Numbered from the stretch's first letter, positions 6,826 through 14,539 are shown. The stretch: 16,113 nucleotides of DNA from an uncultured bacterium (GCA_949288405.1 CASEKM010000036.1:1-16113); one strand, 5' to 3'. Numbers and translations are program-made. Notes: generated by a model not told the origin, from the sequence alone.

Positions 6826-8847
6826 TTGAAACGGAATACACGCTTTACCCTGGGGAAAAAGCTGCTGCTGATGGTTCTGCTGGTGAGCTTGATCCTGAGC
6901 GCTGCCGCCTTGGCAGCGAGCTACTGGGCTTATCTCAGAGATACAAGGGCTCTGTATGGCCAGGTTGGAGAAAGTATTGCGAAAACCTTTGCAAGCCGGC
7001 TGAACCAGGAAGAACTGGACGGCTATGCCCGGCACGGTTTGGAGGACGAGCGGTATCAGGAGATCCAGGACGCGCTGGAGACTGCGGCGAGAGAGGGCGG
7101 AGCGGTCCGCCTGGATATTGTGTGTCCCCAGGAAAACGGCCTGCTGATTTTATTCAGCACTGGCGAGGCGGACACAGAAGGCAGAGTCTCTCTGGGAGAT
7201 ATTCGGCCCCTGAAGAACGATCTGGCAGATGTTCTGGCCGATATGCGCGCCGGAGGAACAGTAGACCCGGTGACCTGGCGGGACGGGGAGCTGGGCTGGA
7301 GGATGATGACTGCCGCTCCCGTACCTCAGTCAGACGGCGGGGCCGCCGCCTATGTGGTGGCGGAGCTGGACATGGACCCGGCGATTCAGGAGGAAAGAGG
7401 TTTCCTGCTGGGGACCGGCTCCCTGCTGGCGGTGCTTGCGGCGGGGCTGATCGTGGCATATATGCTGGTGATCCGCCGCAGCTTTATTCAGCCCATCCGG
7501 CTTTTGACCAAGGCGGCCCAGGACTATGAGGGGGGCGAGGACAAGTCCACCTTTACCAAGGTGAAGATCAAGAGCCACGACGAACTGCGAACCCTGTCCG
7601 ACGCCTTTCGGATGATGCTGGTGGAGATCGATCTGAATAACTTTGAACAGAAAGAGCTGGCTGTTCGGGAGCAGAAGCTGGAGATCGAACTGCAGCTGGC
7701 CAACGAGCTCAACAGCTCCATGCTGCCCAAGGAGCTGCCCCAGCGGGAGCAGGGGTACGAATTTGACGTCCACGGTTTGCTGTGCTCCGGCCGGGAGGTG
7801 GAGTATGATTTCTATGATTACTTCATGCTGGACCAGGACCGCCTGTGCGTCATCATCGGCGCGGTGCCGGGCGAGGGGATCCCCCAGGCCCTTTACACCG
7901 TGATGGCCCAGACGGCCATCAAGAGCCAGCTTCGCTCTGGTGTGCCGCTGGCTGCGGCCATGACTGCCGCCAACAGCCAGCTCCATGAGATGAGCGGCAC
8001 CTTCGTCCTCCATGCGCTGGTGGGGGTGTTGGACGGCATGACGGGGAAATTTTCCTGTATCAACGCTGGACAGGAAGTCCCGCTGCTCATGCGCAGTCAG
8101 GACTGGTACGAGTGGGTCCAGGCGCCCCCCTACGCTCCCCTGGGACAAAACGAGAACGTGGTTTATCAGGTCCTGGAGCTGGAACTGCACCAGGGAGACC
8201 GTATGTTCTTCCACACTCAGGGCTTGGGCGAGATTCAGGACCAGCATGGGAAGGCTTTTTCCGAGGAACAGCTTCGGGCTGCCCTGAACCTCAGCGAGAG
8301 CCGGGGCCTGGATCTGGTGCGCCAGCTGGAATTTATCCGAGATGAGGCGGCGGCTTACTCCAGCCGGGTGCAGGTGGACGGCTATGCCATGCTGACCTTG
8401 GAATACCGCCGGAAGGATCGGGCTATGGCACACTGTGTACTCACTGCCGGGCCGGAGGGGGAGCGGAAGCTGATGAACTTCCTTCGCGGACAGCTGAAGG
8501 CCAACGGATATACCGGCCGCCGGCAGGCGGAGGCGGCAGTCCTGGCCGACGAGCTGTTTGTCCTGTGCTGTCAGCAGGCGGAACCGGACGCCCGCTTTTT
8601 GGCCCAGTGTGCGATACCGGAGGGGGAGGATCTGATCGTGCTCCGCCTGAAGGGGCCGATGGGAGCCCAAAACCCCCTGCAGTCCACAAAGGGCGATTCC
8701 GCGGCCAGGGCGGCAAAGTATATCACTCAAAATGCCCAGCGGGTCACCTTTGAGAGTCGGGACAGTATGGACGTGGTGACCATGACGAAGAAAATGGAGA
8801 CGGAGGTCTCTGAGCGAGCAGTGGAAAATCGCAGGATAGGGAGATAA
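6826..8847 (+). CDS. Membrane SpoIIE-like pseudophosphatase fused to a degenerate ATPase-like domain
   Basis: A 673-aa protein starting at TTG with GAGGTGG at 6812-6818. Layout: TM1 (12-34), an extracytoplasmic sensor region (about 35-190), TM2 (about 193-217), a HAMP-like linker (219-270), a short coiled coil, a SpoIIE/RsbU-type PP2C domain (about 292-525) and a C-terminal domain (about 535-660). Compared with the intact paralogue at 12374, the first metal Asp remains (EYDFYD, D328), but ADVSGKG has become GAVPGEG (Asp to A346) and YTDG has become HTQG (Asp to Q465); DDIT has become D518-G519. The C-terminal part aligns by eye with the RsbW-like genes (ADELFVL against VEEIFVN; KGPMGAQNPL against DGGVPFNPL) but lacks the N-box Asn, the G1 Asp and the G2 glycines. 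Catalysis is therefore doubtful, and a sensor or scaffold role is likely. Confidence 0.85.
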   Translation: MKRNTRFTLGKKLLLMVLLVSLILSAAALAASYWAYLRDTRALYGQVGESIAKTFASRLNQEELDGYARHGLEDERYQEIQDALETAAREGGAVRLDIVCPQENGLLILFSTGEADTEGRVSLGDIRPLKNDLADVLADMRAGGTVDPVTWRDGELGWRMMTAAPVPQSDGGAAAYVVAELDMDPAIQEERGFLLGTGSLLAVLAAGLIVAYMLVIRRSFIQPIRLLTKAAQDYEGGEDKSTFTKVKIKSHDELRTLSDAFRMMLVEIDLNNFEQKELAVREQKLEIELQLANELNSSMLPKELPQREQGYEFDVHGLLCSGREVEYDFYDYFMLDQDRLCVIIGAVPGEGIPQALYTVMAQTAIKSQLRSGVPLAAAMTAANSQLHEMSGTFVLHALVGVLDGMTGKFSCINAGQEVPLLMRSQDWYEWVQAPPYAPLGQNENVVYQVLELELHQGDRMFFHTQGLGEIQDQHGKAFSEEQLRAALNLSESRGLDLVRQLEFIRDEAAAYSSRVQVDGYAMLTLEYRRKDRAMAHCVLTAGPEGERKLMNFLRGQLKANGYTGRRQAEAAVLADELFVLCCQQAEPDARFLAQCAIPEGEDLIVLRLKGPMGAQNPLQSTKGDSAARAAKYITQNAQRVTFESRDSMDVVTMTKKMETEVSERAVENRRIGR

Positions 8848-8851
8848 AGCT

Positions 8852-9262
8852 ATGGCGGAACAATATTTTCCAGCAAAGCTGGACCAGCTGGAACCGGTGC
8901 AGAAATTTGTGCTGGATCAGCTGAGCGGCTGCCCTTATACAGAGCGGACCCGGGCACAGTTGGACGTGGCGGTGGAGGAGATCTTCGTCAACATTGCCCA
9001 CTATGCGTATCCTCCAGAGCAGACAGGATGGGCTTTGGTCCGCTGTCAGGTAGAGCAGGACCCGCTGCGAGTCCAGGTCCAGTTTGTGGACGGTGGAGTT
9101 CCCTTTAATCCCCTGGCCAAAAAGGATGCGGATATCACCCTGTCCGCTGAGGAACGGAATATCGGAGGACTTGGAATCCTGATGGTGAAGCGCTCCATGG
9201 ATGCGGTGGAGTACGAGTATTCAGAGGGGAGAAACATCCTGACGATGACCAAGCAGCTTTGA
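8852..9262 (+). CDS. RsbW/SpoIIAB-like anti-sigma factor ATPase (serine kinase), copy 1
   Basis: A 136-aa single-domain Bergerat-fold (HATPase_c_2) protein, the usual length for RsbW/SpoIIAB-type kinases. N-box VEEIFVN has E42/E43 and N47, the G1 box is VDGGVPFNP (D80, G82), and the G2 box is GGLGILMVK (G105-G108). All ATP-binding motifs are intact. Such kinases phosphorylate a STAS-domain partner and sequester a sigma factor or other target; a SpoIIE-type phosphatase reverses the step. It starts 4 bp after the pseudophosphatase gene and precedes the STAS gene by 158 bp. It is very similar to the second copy at 14121: both carry DADITLSAEER and GGLGILMVK. No sigma factor gene is visible in the window, so its final target is unknown. 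Confidence 0.88.
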   Translation: MAEQYFPAKLDQLEPVQKFVLDQLSGCPYTERTRAQLDVAVEEIFVNIAHYAYPPEQTGWALVRCQVEQDPLRVQVQFVDGGVPFNPLAKKDADITLSAEERNIGGLGILMVKRSMDAVEYEYSEGRNILTMTKQL

Positions 9263-9352
9263 AAACTGGATCGGAGCTGTGCCCTGGGCAGGTTCCCCAG
9301 CGGTATGGCTGCGGCAGTTGACAAGGTGTGGAAGGGTCGAAGTGCCGATAGA

Positions 9353-9375
9353 ATACCGTATTGGTATGGTATATA
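9353..9375 (+). promoter_or_regulatory. Possible extended -10 promoter with overlapping inverted repeat
   Basis: The 158-bp gap at 9263-9420 is visibly more AT-rich than the genes before it. TGGTATATA (9367-9375) fits an extended -10 (TGn plus TATATA), with no good -35 at the usual distance. Just upstream, ATACC (9353-9357) and GGTAT (9363-9367) form an inverted repeat with a 5-base loop, and GGTAT repeats at 9368-9372, so a regulator could bind over the promoter. The rest of the gap shows nothing else clear. Transcription from here would serve the STAS, DUF2156 and MATE genes. Confidence 0.3.
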
Positions 9376-9420
9376 TTGACAGCTTTTGCCGTGCAAAATT
9401 AAGAAACGAGGTAATCAACG

Positions 9421-9720
9421 ATGACGATCACAACAACGCGGAACGGCGGCGCTTTGACCCTTCAGCTGGAGGGGCGGCTGGATACCATGACCTCGCCTCA
9501 GCTGGAGGCGGAGCTGTCTGCGTCTCTGAATGGGGTGACACAGCTGACGCTGGATCTGCAGCAGCTGGGATACCTCTCTTCTGCGGGACTGCGGGTGATC
9601 CTGGGTGCACAGAAGCGGATGAACAAGCAGGGGCAGATGGTGGTGCGCCATGTGAACGAGACGATCATGGAAGTCTTTGAAGTAACTGGATTTGTGGATA
9701 TTTTGACGATCGAGGCTTAA
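9421..9720 (+). CDS. STAS-domain anti-sigma factor antagonist (SpoIIAA/RsbV-like)
   Basis: A 99-aa STAS protein, the normal length for SpoIIAA/RsbV-type antagonists. ACGAGGT at 9406-9412 precedes the ATG. The GxLD motif near the start (EGRLD) and the YLSSAGLRVIL segment are typical; S54, the second Ser of the pair, is the likely phosphorylation site by comparison with SpoIIAA S58. The Asp that precedes the Ser pair in SpoIIAA is Leu here, as in many clostridial STAS proteins. It is the expected substrate of the RsbW-like kinases at 8852 and 14121 and of the phosphatase at 12374. The DUF2156 gene starts 4 bp later, so the switch and that gene are co-expressed. Confidence 0.88.
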   Translation: MTITTTRNGGALTLQLEGRLDTMTSPQLEAELSASLNGVTQLTLDLQQLGYLSSAGLRVILGAQKRMNKQGQMVVRHVNETIMEVFEVTGFVDILTIEA

Positions 9721-9724
9721 TTGT

Positions 9725-10618
9725 ATGTTGTTAGATGGTACAAAGTGGCAGTGCCGGCCGGTTCAATTGGAGGACCGACCGGCCATTGAGGCCATACGGG
9801 CCCGGGCAGGGCATACGCTCAGCGCCCATGCATTTCCTTCCCTGTATTTGTGGCAGCAGGAGATGGGGCTGTCTTTACACGTGGAAGATGAATTCTTTGC
9901 TGTTAAAATTGACAGCCGGGGCAGCAATGCGTGGTTTTTCCCATGCGGTGACGAAGAGAAGATCCGTCAGTTTATCCGCCATGGGATGGATACCGCTCAT
10001 TTTTCTCTGTGCTACCTGCGGCCCAGCGATGTGCAGTGGCTGACAGACCACTTCCCGGGTCGTTGGGAGGTGCGCAGGGAGGAGGAGTCTGACGAATATA
10101 TTTGCAAAATTTCCGATTACTTGGCAATGGAGGGAAGTAAGTACTCGGAGGTCCGGAAAAAAATTCGCCATTTAGAGCGGGAATACCATGTGAAGGTACA
10201 GCCGATTTCTGACGCAACGATTGGCGATGCGTACAGTGTCCTGAATCGGTGGCGTGAGGTAACTCATCACGCCAGCGATGGGAATGTGGAGGATCGGGTC
10301 GTCAGTGAGACGGCATTGCGGGAGCGCAGCGAATTGAATATTTTCGGCAGCATTCTATATCTGGATGAAAAACCAGTTGCCATGTATGCGGGCTTTCCGA
10401 TCGACGCTGTAACCATGGATATAGTGGTAGGAAAGTGTGTCCCGGACGCACCGAATTATACGGTCTATTTTGCCATGCGAGAATTTTTAAGACAGAACCA
10501 AGGCGGCTTTCTCTATTGTAATTTAGAAGAGGATCTGGGAATTCCGGGGATCCGAATGGTAAAGAGAAAGATGCGGCCAATGGCGGTCAATGAAATTTGG
10601 GAGGCCGAATTGAAGTGA
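9725..10618 (+). CDS. DUF2156 protein (phosphatidylglycerol lysyltransferase C-terminal-like, GNAT fold)
   Basis: A 297-aa soluble protein. Features of the DUF2156/LPG_synthase_C family are FPSLYLWQQ (37-45), DEYICKISDYLAMEGSKYSE (123-142), an RKKIRHLEREY segment (144-154) and NLEEDLGIPGIRMVKRKMRP close to the C-terminus. In MprF this domain transfers aminoacyl groups from tRNA to phosphatidylglycerol, but stand-alone DUF2156 proteins are often of unknown substrate. This one lacks the multi-span N-terminal flippase part of MprF; the very next gene, overlapping by 4 bp, is a multi-span MATE-type transporter. Codon use is visibly less GC-rich than in the CIS genes. Lipid or peptidyl modification is inference. 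Confidence 0.8.
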   Translation: MLLDGTKWQCRPVQLEDRPAIEAIRARAGHTLSAHAFPSLYLWQQEMGLSLHVEDEFFAVKIDSRGSNAWFFPCGDEEKIRQFIRHGMDTAHFSLCYLRPSDVQWLTDHFPGRWEVRREEESDEYICKISDYLAMEGSKYSEVRKKIRHLEREYHVKVQPISDATIGDAYSVLNRWREVTHHASDGNVEDRVVSETALRERSELNIFGSILYLDEKPVAMYAGFPIDAVTMDIVVGKCVPDAPNYTVYFAMREFLRQNQGGFLYCNLEEDLGIPGIRMVKRKMRPMAVNEIWEAELK

Positions 10619-12360
10619 TCAGAAGAGAAAAGGACTACTTCATTTCCCGCATGTTTCACCGTCTTTTGATTCCATCCCTGCTTTCGTCCGTCGGATTTGC
10701 TCTGGCAGATATGATGGATTCCATTGTGTTGGGACAGAGAATGGGGGAAGTAGGACTAGCTGCGACCAACCTGTGTTTGCCGCTGTACATGCTGATCAAC
10801 GCAGTCATGGACGGACTGGGGATCGGCGGCTGCGTGCGCTTTTCTCAAAAATTAGGGGAGGGACAGGCGGAAGCGGCCGTGCAATGCTTTAACCGGATCC
10901 TATATGCGGCGATATTTCTTGGAGTTGGAATGGGGCTGCTGGCCAATCTTTTCCCGCAATTTATGTTGAAAATTTTAGGGACCACCCCAGATGACGGGGC
11001 CCTGTACTCGGCCTGCGGCGCCTATGCCAGGATCCTCATGGCGGGTTCGCCGGTTTTGATGCTGAATGTGATCTTGTCCAACTTCCTGCGCAACGACAAT
11101 CGGGAGCGTTTGGCGTCGATCGGCTTCTTTGTGGGAAATATGGTGGATTTCTCCCTGAATATACTCCTGGTCCTGGTGTTGGATCTGGGGACCGTCGGGG
11201 CGGCCGTATCGACGGTGACTGGTTCTGGAGTGGCGATCCTTCTTTATCTGCCTGGAATTTTTGCGAAAGGACATATTTTGAGGCTGACGCCGGTAAAGAT
11301 GGACTGCGCGGAGATGTTCTCCTGCTTTCGGACCGGATTTTCTACGTCGGTGCAGCATCTGTTTCGCCTGGCCTTCTTTTTGTTGGTAAATCGCCTGCTC
11401 ATGGAGTTGAGTTCAGAGAGCGGCGTGGCGATTTTCAGCGTGGTATACAGCGCATCGTTTCTTATTTTGTACTTATTCAACGGGACGGCAGAGGCAGCCC
11501 AACCCTTGGTCAGCACGTTTGCGGGCGAAAGCAGCGAGGAAGATGCGCGCCGGGTCCGCACCTTGTCGTTGGAGTGGGGGCTGTTTGTGGGATGTGCAGC
11601 CGCAGTTGTGGTCTTCCTGTTTGCCCAGGAGATCTGCTGGATCTTTGGCGTCGCGGAGGAGTTGAGACAGTCCGGTGCGTGGGCCCTTCGGATCTTTTGC
11701 CTTGGGGCGGGCTTTACCGGTGTAAACACCATTCTGGAGAGCTACTACCAAGCGAAGGAAGAGGTAGCCTCAGCCTTTTTCATCACCTCTCTGCGCAGCT
11801 TTTTCATTCTGATCCCGTGTACGCTGCTGCTGGCGCAGTTCGGGGCAGAGTGGATCTGGTTTATGTATCCCTTGACAGAGCTGCTCACACTGCTGGTATT
11901 CGCAGTTTGGCACCGGCTTTTCGGGAGAAAACGAAATTTATTGGCAACAGAGCGCCGGCTTCGTCTCACAATTGAGGACGAGGAACAAATTGGACAGGTG
12001 CTTGAGAAGGTGACACAGTTTTGCGAGCGGTGGCAGACTGACCAGCGGCAGGGTCACTTTGTGACGATGGCGGTGGAAGAGATCGCAATGTCCATCTTAC
12101 AAAAAGCGATGGGAAAAGCGGCGGACGGCCGTATCCGCGTTACGGTGGTGGCGCAGGAGAACGGAGAATTTGTGCTTCATTTTATTGATAACGCGGTAAA
12201 ATTTGATCCGTTTTCTCTGAAGAGCGTGCGGGTCAGCGATTTCTTTGAAGATTTGGATGTGAATGCGGTTGGAATGATGATCGTTCGCAAAAAAGCCAAA
12301 GAATTCTTATATCGCCAGAGTCAGGGATTCAATTCCCTGATGGTCCGAATTGGAAACTAG
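10615..12360 (+). CDS. MATE-family transporter fused to a C-terminal HATPase (RsbW-like) domain
   Basis: A 581-aa protein. The GTG at 10615 (GTGA overlap with the DUF2156 stop) is favoured because GGGAGG at 10599-10604 serves it; a TTG at 10597 would add six residues. Residues about 10-440 are a polytopic MATE transporter, with about 12 membrane helices and a duplicated layout (FHRLLIPSLLSSVGFALADMM; FSTSVQHLFRLAFFLLVNRLL). Residues about 448-581 form a Bergerat-fold domain similar to RsbW: VEEIAMS (E488, E489, with S493 at the N-box Asn position), FIDNAVKFDPF (G1 Asp kept, Gly to Ala) and VGMMIVRKK in place of GGLGILMVK. ATP use is uncertain. The domain could instead bind the STAS protein and tie transport to the partner switch. 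A sodium/proton-coupled exporter or lipid-linked substrate flippase is possible; the substrate is unknown. Confidence 0.85.
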   Translation: MIRREKDYFISRMFHRLLIPSLLSSVGFALADMMDSIVLGQRMGEVGLAATNLCLPLYMLINAVMDGLGIGGCVRFSQKLGEGQAEAAVQCFNRILYAAIFLGVGMGLLANLFPQFMLKILGTTPDDGALYSACGAYARILMAGSPVLMLNVILSNFLRNDNRERLASIGFFVGNMVDFSLNILLVLVLDLGTVGAAVSTVTGSGVAILLYLPGIFAKGHILRLTPVKMDCAEMFSCFRTGFSTSVQHLFRLAFFLLVNRLLMELSSESGVAIFSVVYSASFLILYLFNGTAEAAQPLVSTFAGESSEEDARRVRTLSLEWGLFVGCAAAVVVFLFAQEICWIFGVAEELRQSGAWALRIFCLGAGFTGVNTILESYYQAKEEVASAFFITSLRSFFILIPCTLLLAQFGAEWIWFMYPLTELLTLLVFAVWHRLFGRKRNLLATERRLRLTIEDEEQIGQVLEKVTQFCERWQTDQRQGHFVTMAVEEIAMSILQKAMGKAADGRIRVTVVAQENGEFVLHFIDNAVKFDPFSLKSVRVSDFFEDLDVNAVGMMIVRKKAKEFLYRQSQGFNSLMVRIGN

Positions 12361-12373
12361 GAGGGACTGATCT

Positions 12374-14128
12374 ATGAAGCTGTCATTGAAAAGCAAGGTT
12401 ATCCTGGTCGTGCTGCTTTTTACTGTGATACTGTCTACCTGTACTGTCATGCTAAGCTATCTGACATATATAAATTCGTTCCAGAGCTACTATGAGAGCT
12501 TGGCGGGTTCGATTGCCAAGTCCACGGCGACCGTTGTAGATAACCGGCAGGTGGAAGCAGTCGCGGATGAAGTATTAAAGACGTATCAGCGGATTTATGA
12601 GGAGACAGGCAGTGTGCCTGATTATGATGCATTTTCTCAGGAGGAGCTGGAGGCCTATTATTCCGAATTCAGCTACATCACTGAAATGCCGGAGTACCAG
12701 GAGCTTTTAGAGCTGCTCAGCCAGCTTCGCGAAGATAATGGGGTCGTCTCGTTATATTTGGGATACCATGAGCTGAACACCATGAAGGACCTGTATCTTG
12801 TGGATGCCAGCGCGGAGGAGAGCTGTATCCCCGGGGATTATGACGATGTAGAGGCGGACCAGGTGGAGCAGCTCCGCGCGGGAAATTTTGATATGCCGGC
12901 CTATATTACCAATTACCCGGATTACGGGTGGCTGTGCTCTGCAAGTGCGACCATCGAAAATGAAGACGGCGAGGTGATCGGGGTCGCGCTCGTCGATATT
13001 TCCATGAATGAGATCATGGGGGACGCCCAGGAGTTCTTGCGGACATTGATTTTGTTGATTGCAGTGGTTGCGCTGCTTATGGCTGGGCTGATTTTGCTTT
13101 TGGTCAATCGGACGATCGTGCTCCCCATCAATCAGATGGCCCGCGCCGCCCTGCAGTACGTGTCCGACCGCCGCACCAGTGAGGGGCGCACCGCCAGCGG
13201 CGTGCGCAGGGTTTCCACCGGCGAAGAGGAGGAGCATTCGGCCATCTCCCAGCTGAACATCCACACCGGCGACGAGATCCAGGCCCTCTCCGAGGCCATC
13301 AAGACCATGGAGGTGGAGATCAACGAGTACATCCAGGACCTGACCGCCGTCACGGCGGAAAAGGAGCGCATCGGCGCGGAGCTGAACGTGGCCACTCAGA
13401 TCCAGGCGGATATGCTGCCCCGGATCTTCCCGGCCTTCCCGGAGCGGGAGGAGTTCGACGTGTACGCCACCATGAACCCGGCCAAGGAGGTGGGCGGCGA
13501 CTTCTACGACTTCTTCCTGGTGGACGACGACCATCTGGCTGTGGTGATCGCCGACGTGTCCGGCAAGGGGGTGCCGGCGGCCCTGTTCATGGTGATCGCC
13601 AAGACGCTGATCAAAAACCACACCCAGAACCAGGAGGAGCCGGGCGCGGTGTTTACGCATACCAACGAGCAGCTGTGCGAGGGCAATGACGCCGGACTGT
13701 TTGTCACCGCCTGGATGGGGGTGCTGGAGATCAGCACCGGAAAGTTTGTCTATGTGAACGCCGGACACAACCCGCCCCTGCTGAAGCGGGCTGGCGGTCA
13801 GTTTGAGTGGCTCAAGAGCCGGCCGGGCTTTGTGCTGGCGGGCATGGAGGGGGTCCGCTATCGAGAGAACACCCTGCAGCTGGAGCCTGGAGACCGCCTC
13901 TATCTGTACACCGACGGCGTGACGGAGGCCACCGACAGTCACAATGAGCTCTTTGGCGAGGAGCGCCTTCAGACTGCGCTGAATGAGAACATGGACCTGC
14001 CTGTGGAGAAGCTTCTGCCTAAGATCAAGGAGTGCATTGACGCCTTTGTGGGCGAGGCGGACCAGTTTGACGACATTACCATGCTGGCGCTGGATTATCG
14101 AAGCAAAGGAGAACAGGACCATGATTGA
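12374..14128 (+). CDS. Membrane sensor SpoIIE-type PP2C phosphatase (RsbU-like)
   Basis: A 584-aa protein with AGGAGGG at 12359-12365 before the ATG. Layout: TM1 (about 7-30), an extracytoplasmic Cache-like sensor region (about 31-215), TM2 (about 222-246), a HAMP linker that includes a charged insert (RTSEGRTASGVRR), a coiled coil (about 300-335) and a PP2C/SpoIIE domain (about 340-578). All metal-binding motifs are intact: GGDFYD (D376), ADVSGKG (D394), YTDGVTEATD (D514) and FDDITML (D566, D567). It should dephosphorylate the phospho-STAS protein in response to an external signal. It overlaps by 8 bp with the kinase gene at 14121. DNA before about 13130 is AT-richer with TTG/TTT-type codons and switches abruptly to GC-rich codons inside the HAMP region, suggesting a recombined (mosaic) gene. 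Confidence 0.9.
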   Translation: MKLSLKSKVILVVLLFTVILSTCTVMLSYLTYINSFQSYYESLAGSIAKSTATVVDNRQVEAVADEVLKTYQRIYEETGSVPDYDAFSQEELEAYYSEFSYITEMPEYQELLELLSQLREDNGVVSLYLGYHELNTMKDLYLVDASAEESCIPGDYDDVEADQVEQLRAGNFDMPAYITNYPDYGWLCSASATIENEDGEVIGVALVDISMNEIMGDAQEFLRTLILLIAVVALLMAGLILLLVNRTIVLPINQMARAALQYVSDRRTSEGRTASGVRRVSTGEEEEHSAISQLNIHTGDEIQALSEAIKTMEVEINEYIQDLTAVTAEKERIGAELNVATQIQADMLPRIFPAFPEREEFDVYATMNPAKEVGGDFYDFFLVDDDHLAVVIADVSGKGVPAALFMVIAKTLIKNHTQNQEEPGAVFTHTNEQLCEGNDAGLFVTAWMGVLEISTGKFVYVNAGHNPPLLKRAGGQFEWLKSRPGFVLAGMEGVRYRENTLQLEPGDRLYLYTDGVTEATDSHNELFGEERLQTALNENMDLPVEKLLPKIKECIDAFVGEADQFDDITMLALDYRSKGEQDHD

Positions 14129-14528
14129 ACGTATCTTTCCCGCCACGGAGGACCAGCTGGAGCCGGTTCAGAGCTTCATTGACGGGGAGCTGGAGCAGTA
14201 TGACTGTCCGCCCAAGGCCCAGATTCAGCTGGCGGTGGCCGTTGAGGAAATTTTCATCAACATTGTCCGTTACGCCTATCACCCGGAAATCGGTCTGGCC
14301 ACCGTGCGCTGCAGCGTGGGGGGAGATCCCCTTCAGGTCACCATCCAGTTTCTGGACAACGGGAAGCCCTTCAATCCCCTGGAAAAGGAGGACGCCGACA
14401 TCACCCTCTCCGCGGAGGAGCGGGACATCGGCGGCCTGGGCATCCTGATGGTGAAAAAGAGCATGGACGCGGTGGATTATGAGTATGTGGACGGGAAGAA
14501 TATCCTGACCATCAAAAAGAACTTATAA
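14121..14528 (+). CDS. RsbW/SpoIIAB-like anti-sigma factor ATPase (serine kinase), copy 2
   Basis: A 135-aa protein. The ATG at 14121 is chosen over longer upstream options because AAAGGAGA (14105-14112) is correctly spaced and the product then matches copy 1 from its first residues (MIERIFPATEDQLEPVQ against MAEQYFPAKLDQLEPVQ). All Bergerat motifs are intact: VEEIFIN (E42, E43, N47), LDNGKPFNP (D79, G81) and GGLGILMVK (G103-G106). It overlaps the end of the active phosphatase gene by 8 bp, the classic phosphatase-kinase pairing of partner switches. High similarity to the 8852 copy implies duplication, but copy 2 uses more GC-rich codons. Whether both act on the one STAS protein present is unknown. 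Confidence 0.9.
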   Translation: MIERIFPATEDQLEPVQSFIDGELEQYDCPPKAQIQLAVAVEEIFINIVRYAYHPEIGLATVRCSVGGDPLQVTIQFLDNGKPFNPLEKEDADITLSAEERDIGGLGILMVKKSMDAVDYEYVDGKNILTIKKNL

Positions 14529-14539
14529 AGGGCGCTGTA

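Noticed and set aside
4790..6841. Long open frame on the - strand opposite the AAA+ ATPase
   Set aside because: It is a by-product of GC-rich third codon positions in the + strand gene. The translation is Gln/Leu/Gly/His-rich with no recognisable domain, and the + strand frame has full AAA+ motifs.
7330..8730. Long open frame on the - strand opposite the pseudophosphatase gene
   Set aside because: Mirror of the real gene. It has the same composition as the other antisense frames, and no domain is visible.
9318..9404. TTGACA at 9318-9323 or 9376-9381 as a -35 box
   Set aside because: No acceptable -10 sequence lies 16-18 bp downstream of either one (AGTGCC and TTAAGA at 17 bp), so the extended -10 at 9367-9375 is preferred.
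13983..14120. Upstream extension of the second kinase into the phosphatase gene
   Set aside because: The added residues are Arg/Leu/Ser-rich off-frame sequence. ATG 14121 has a good site and matches copy 1 in length.
12752..14146. Long open frame on the - strand opposite the SpoIIE-type phosphatase
   Set aside because: The + strand encodes a complete phosphatase with all metal motifs. The reverse translation is His/Gln/Leu-rich and shows no family.
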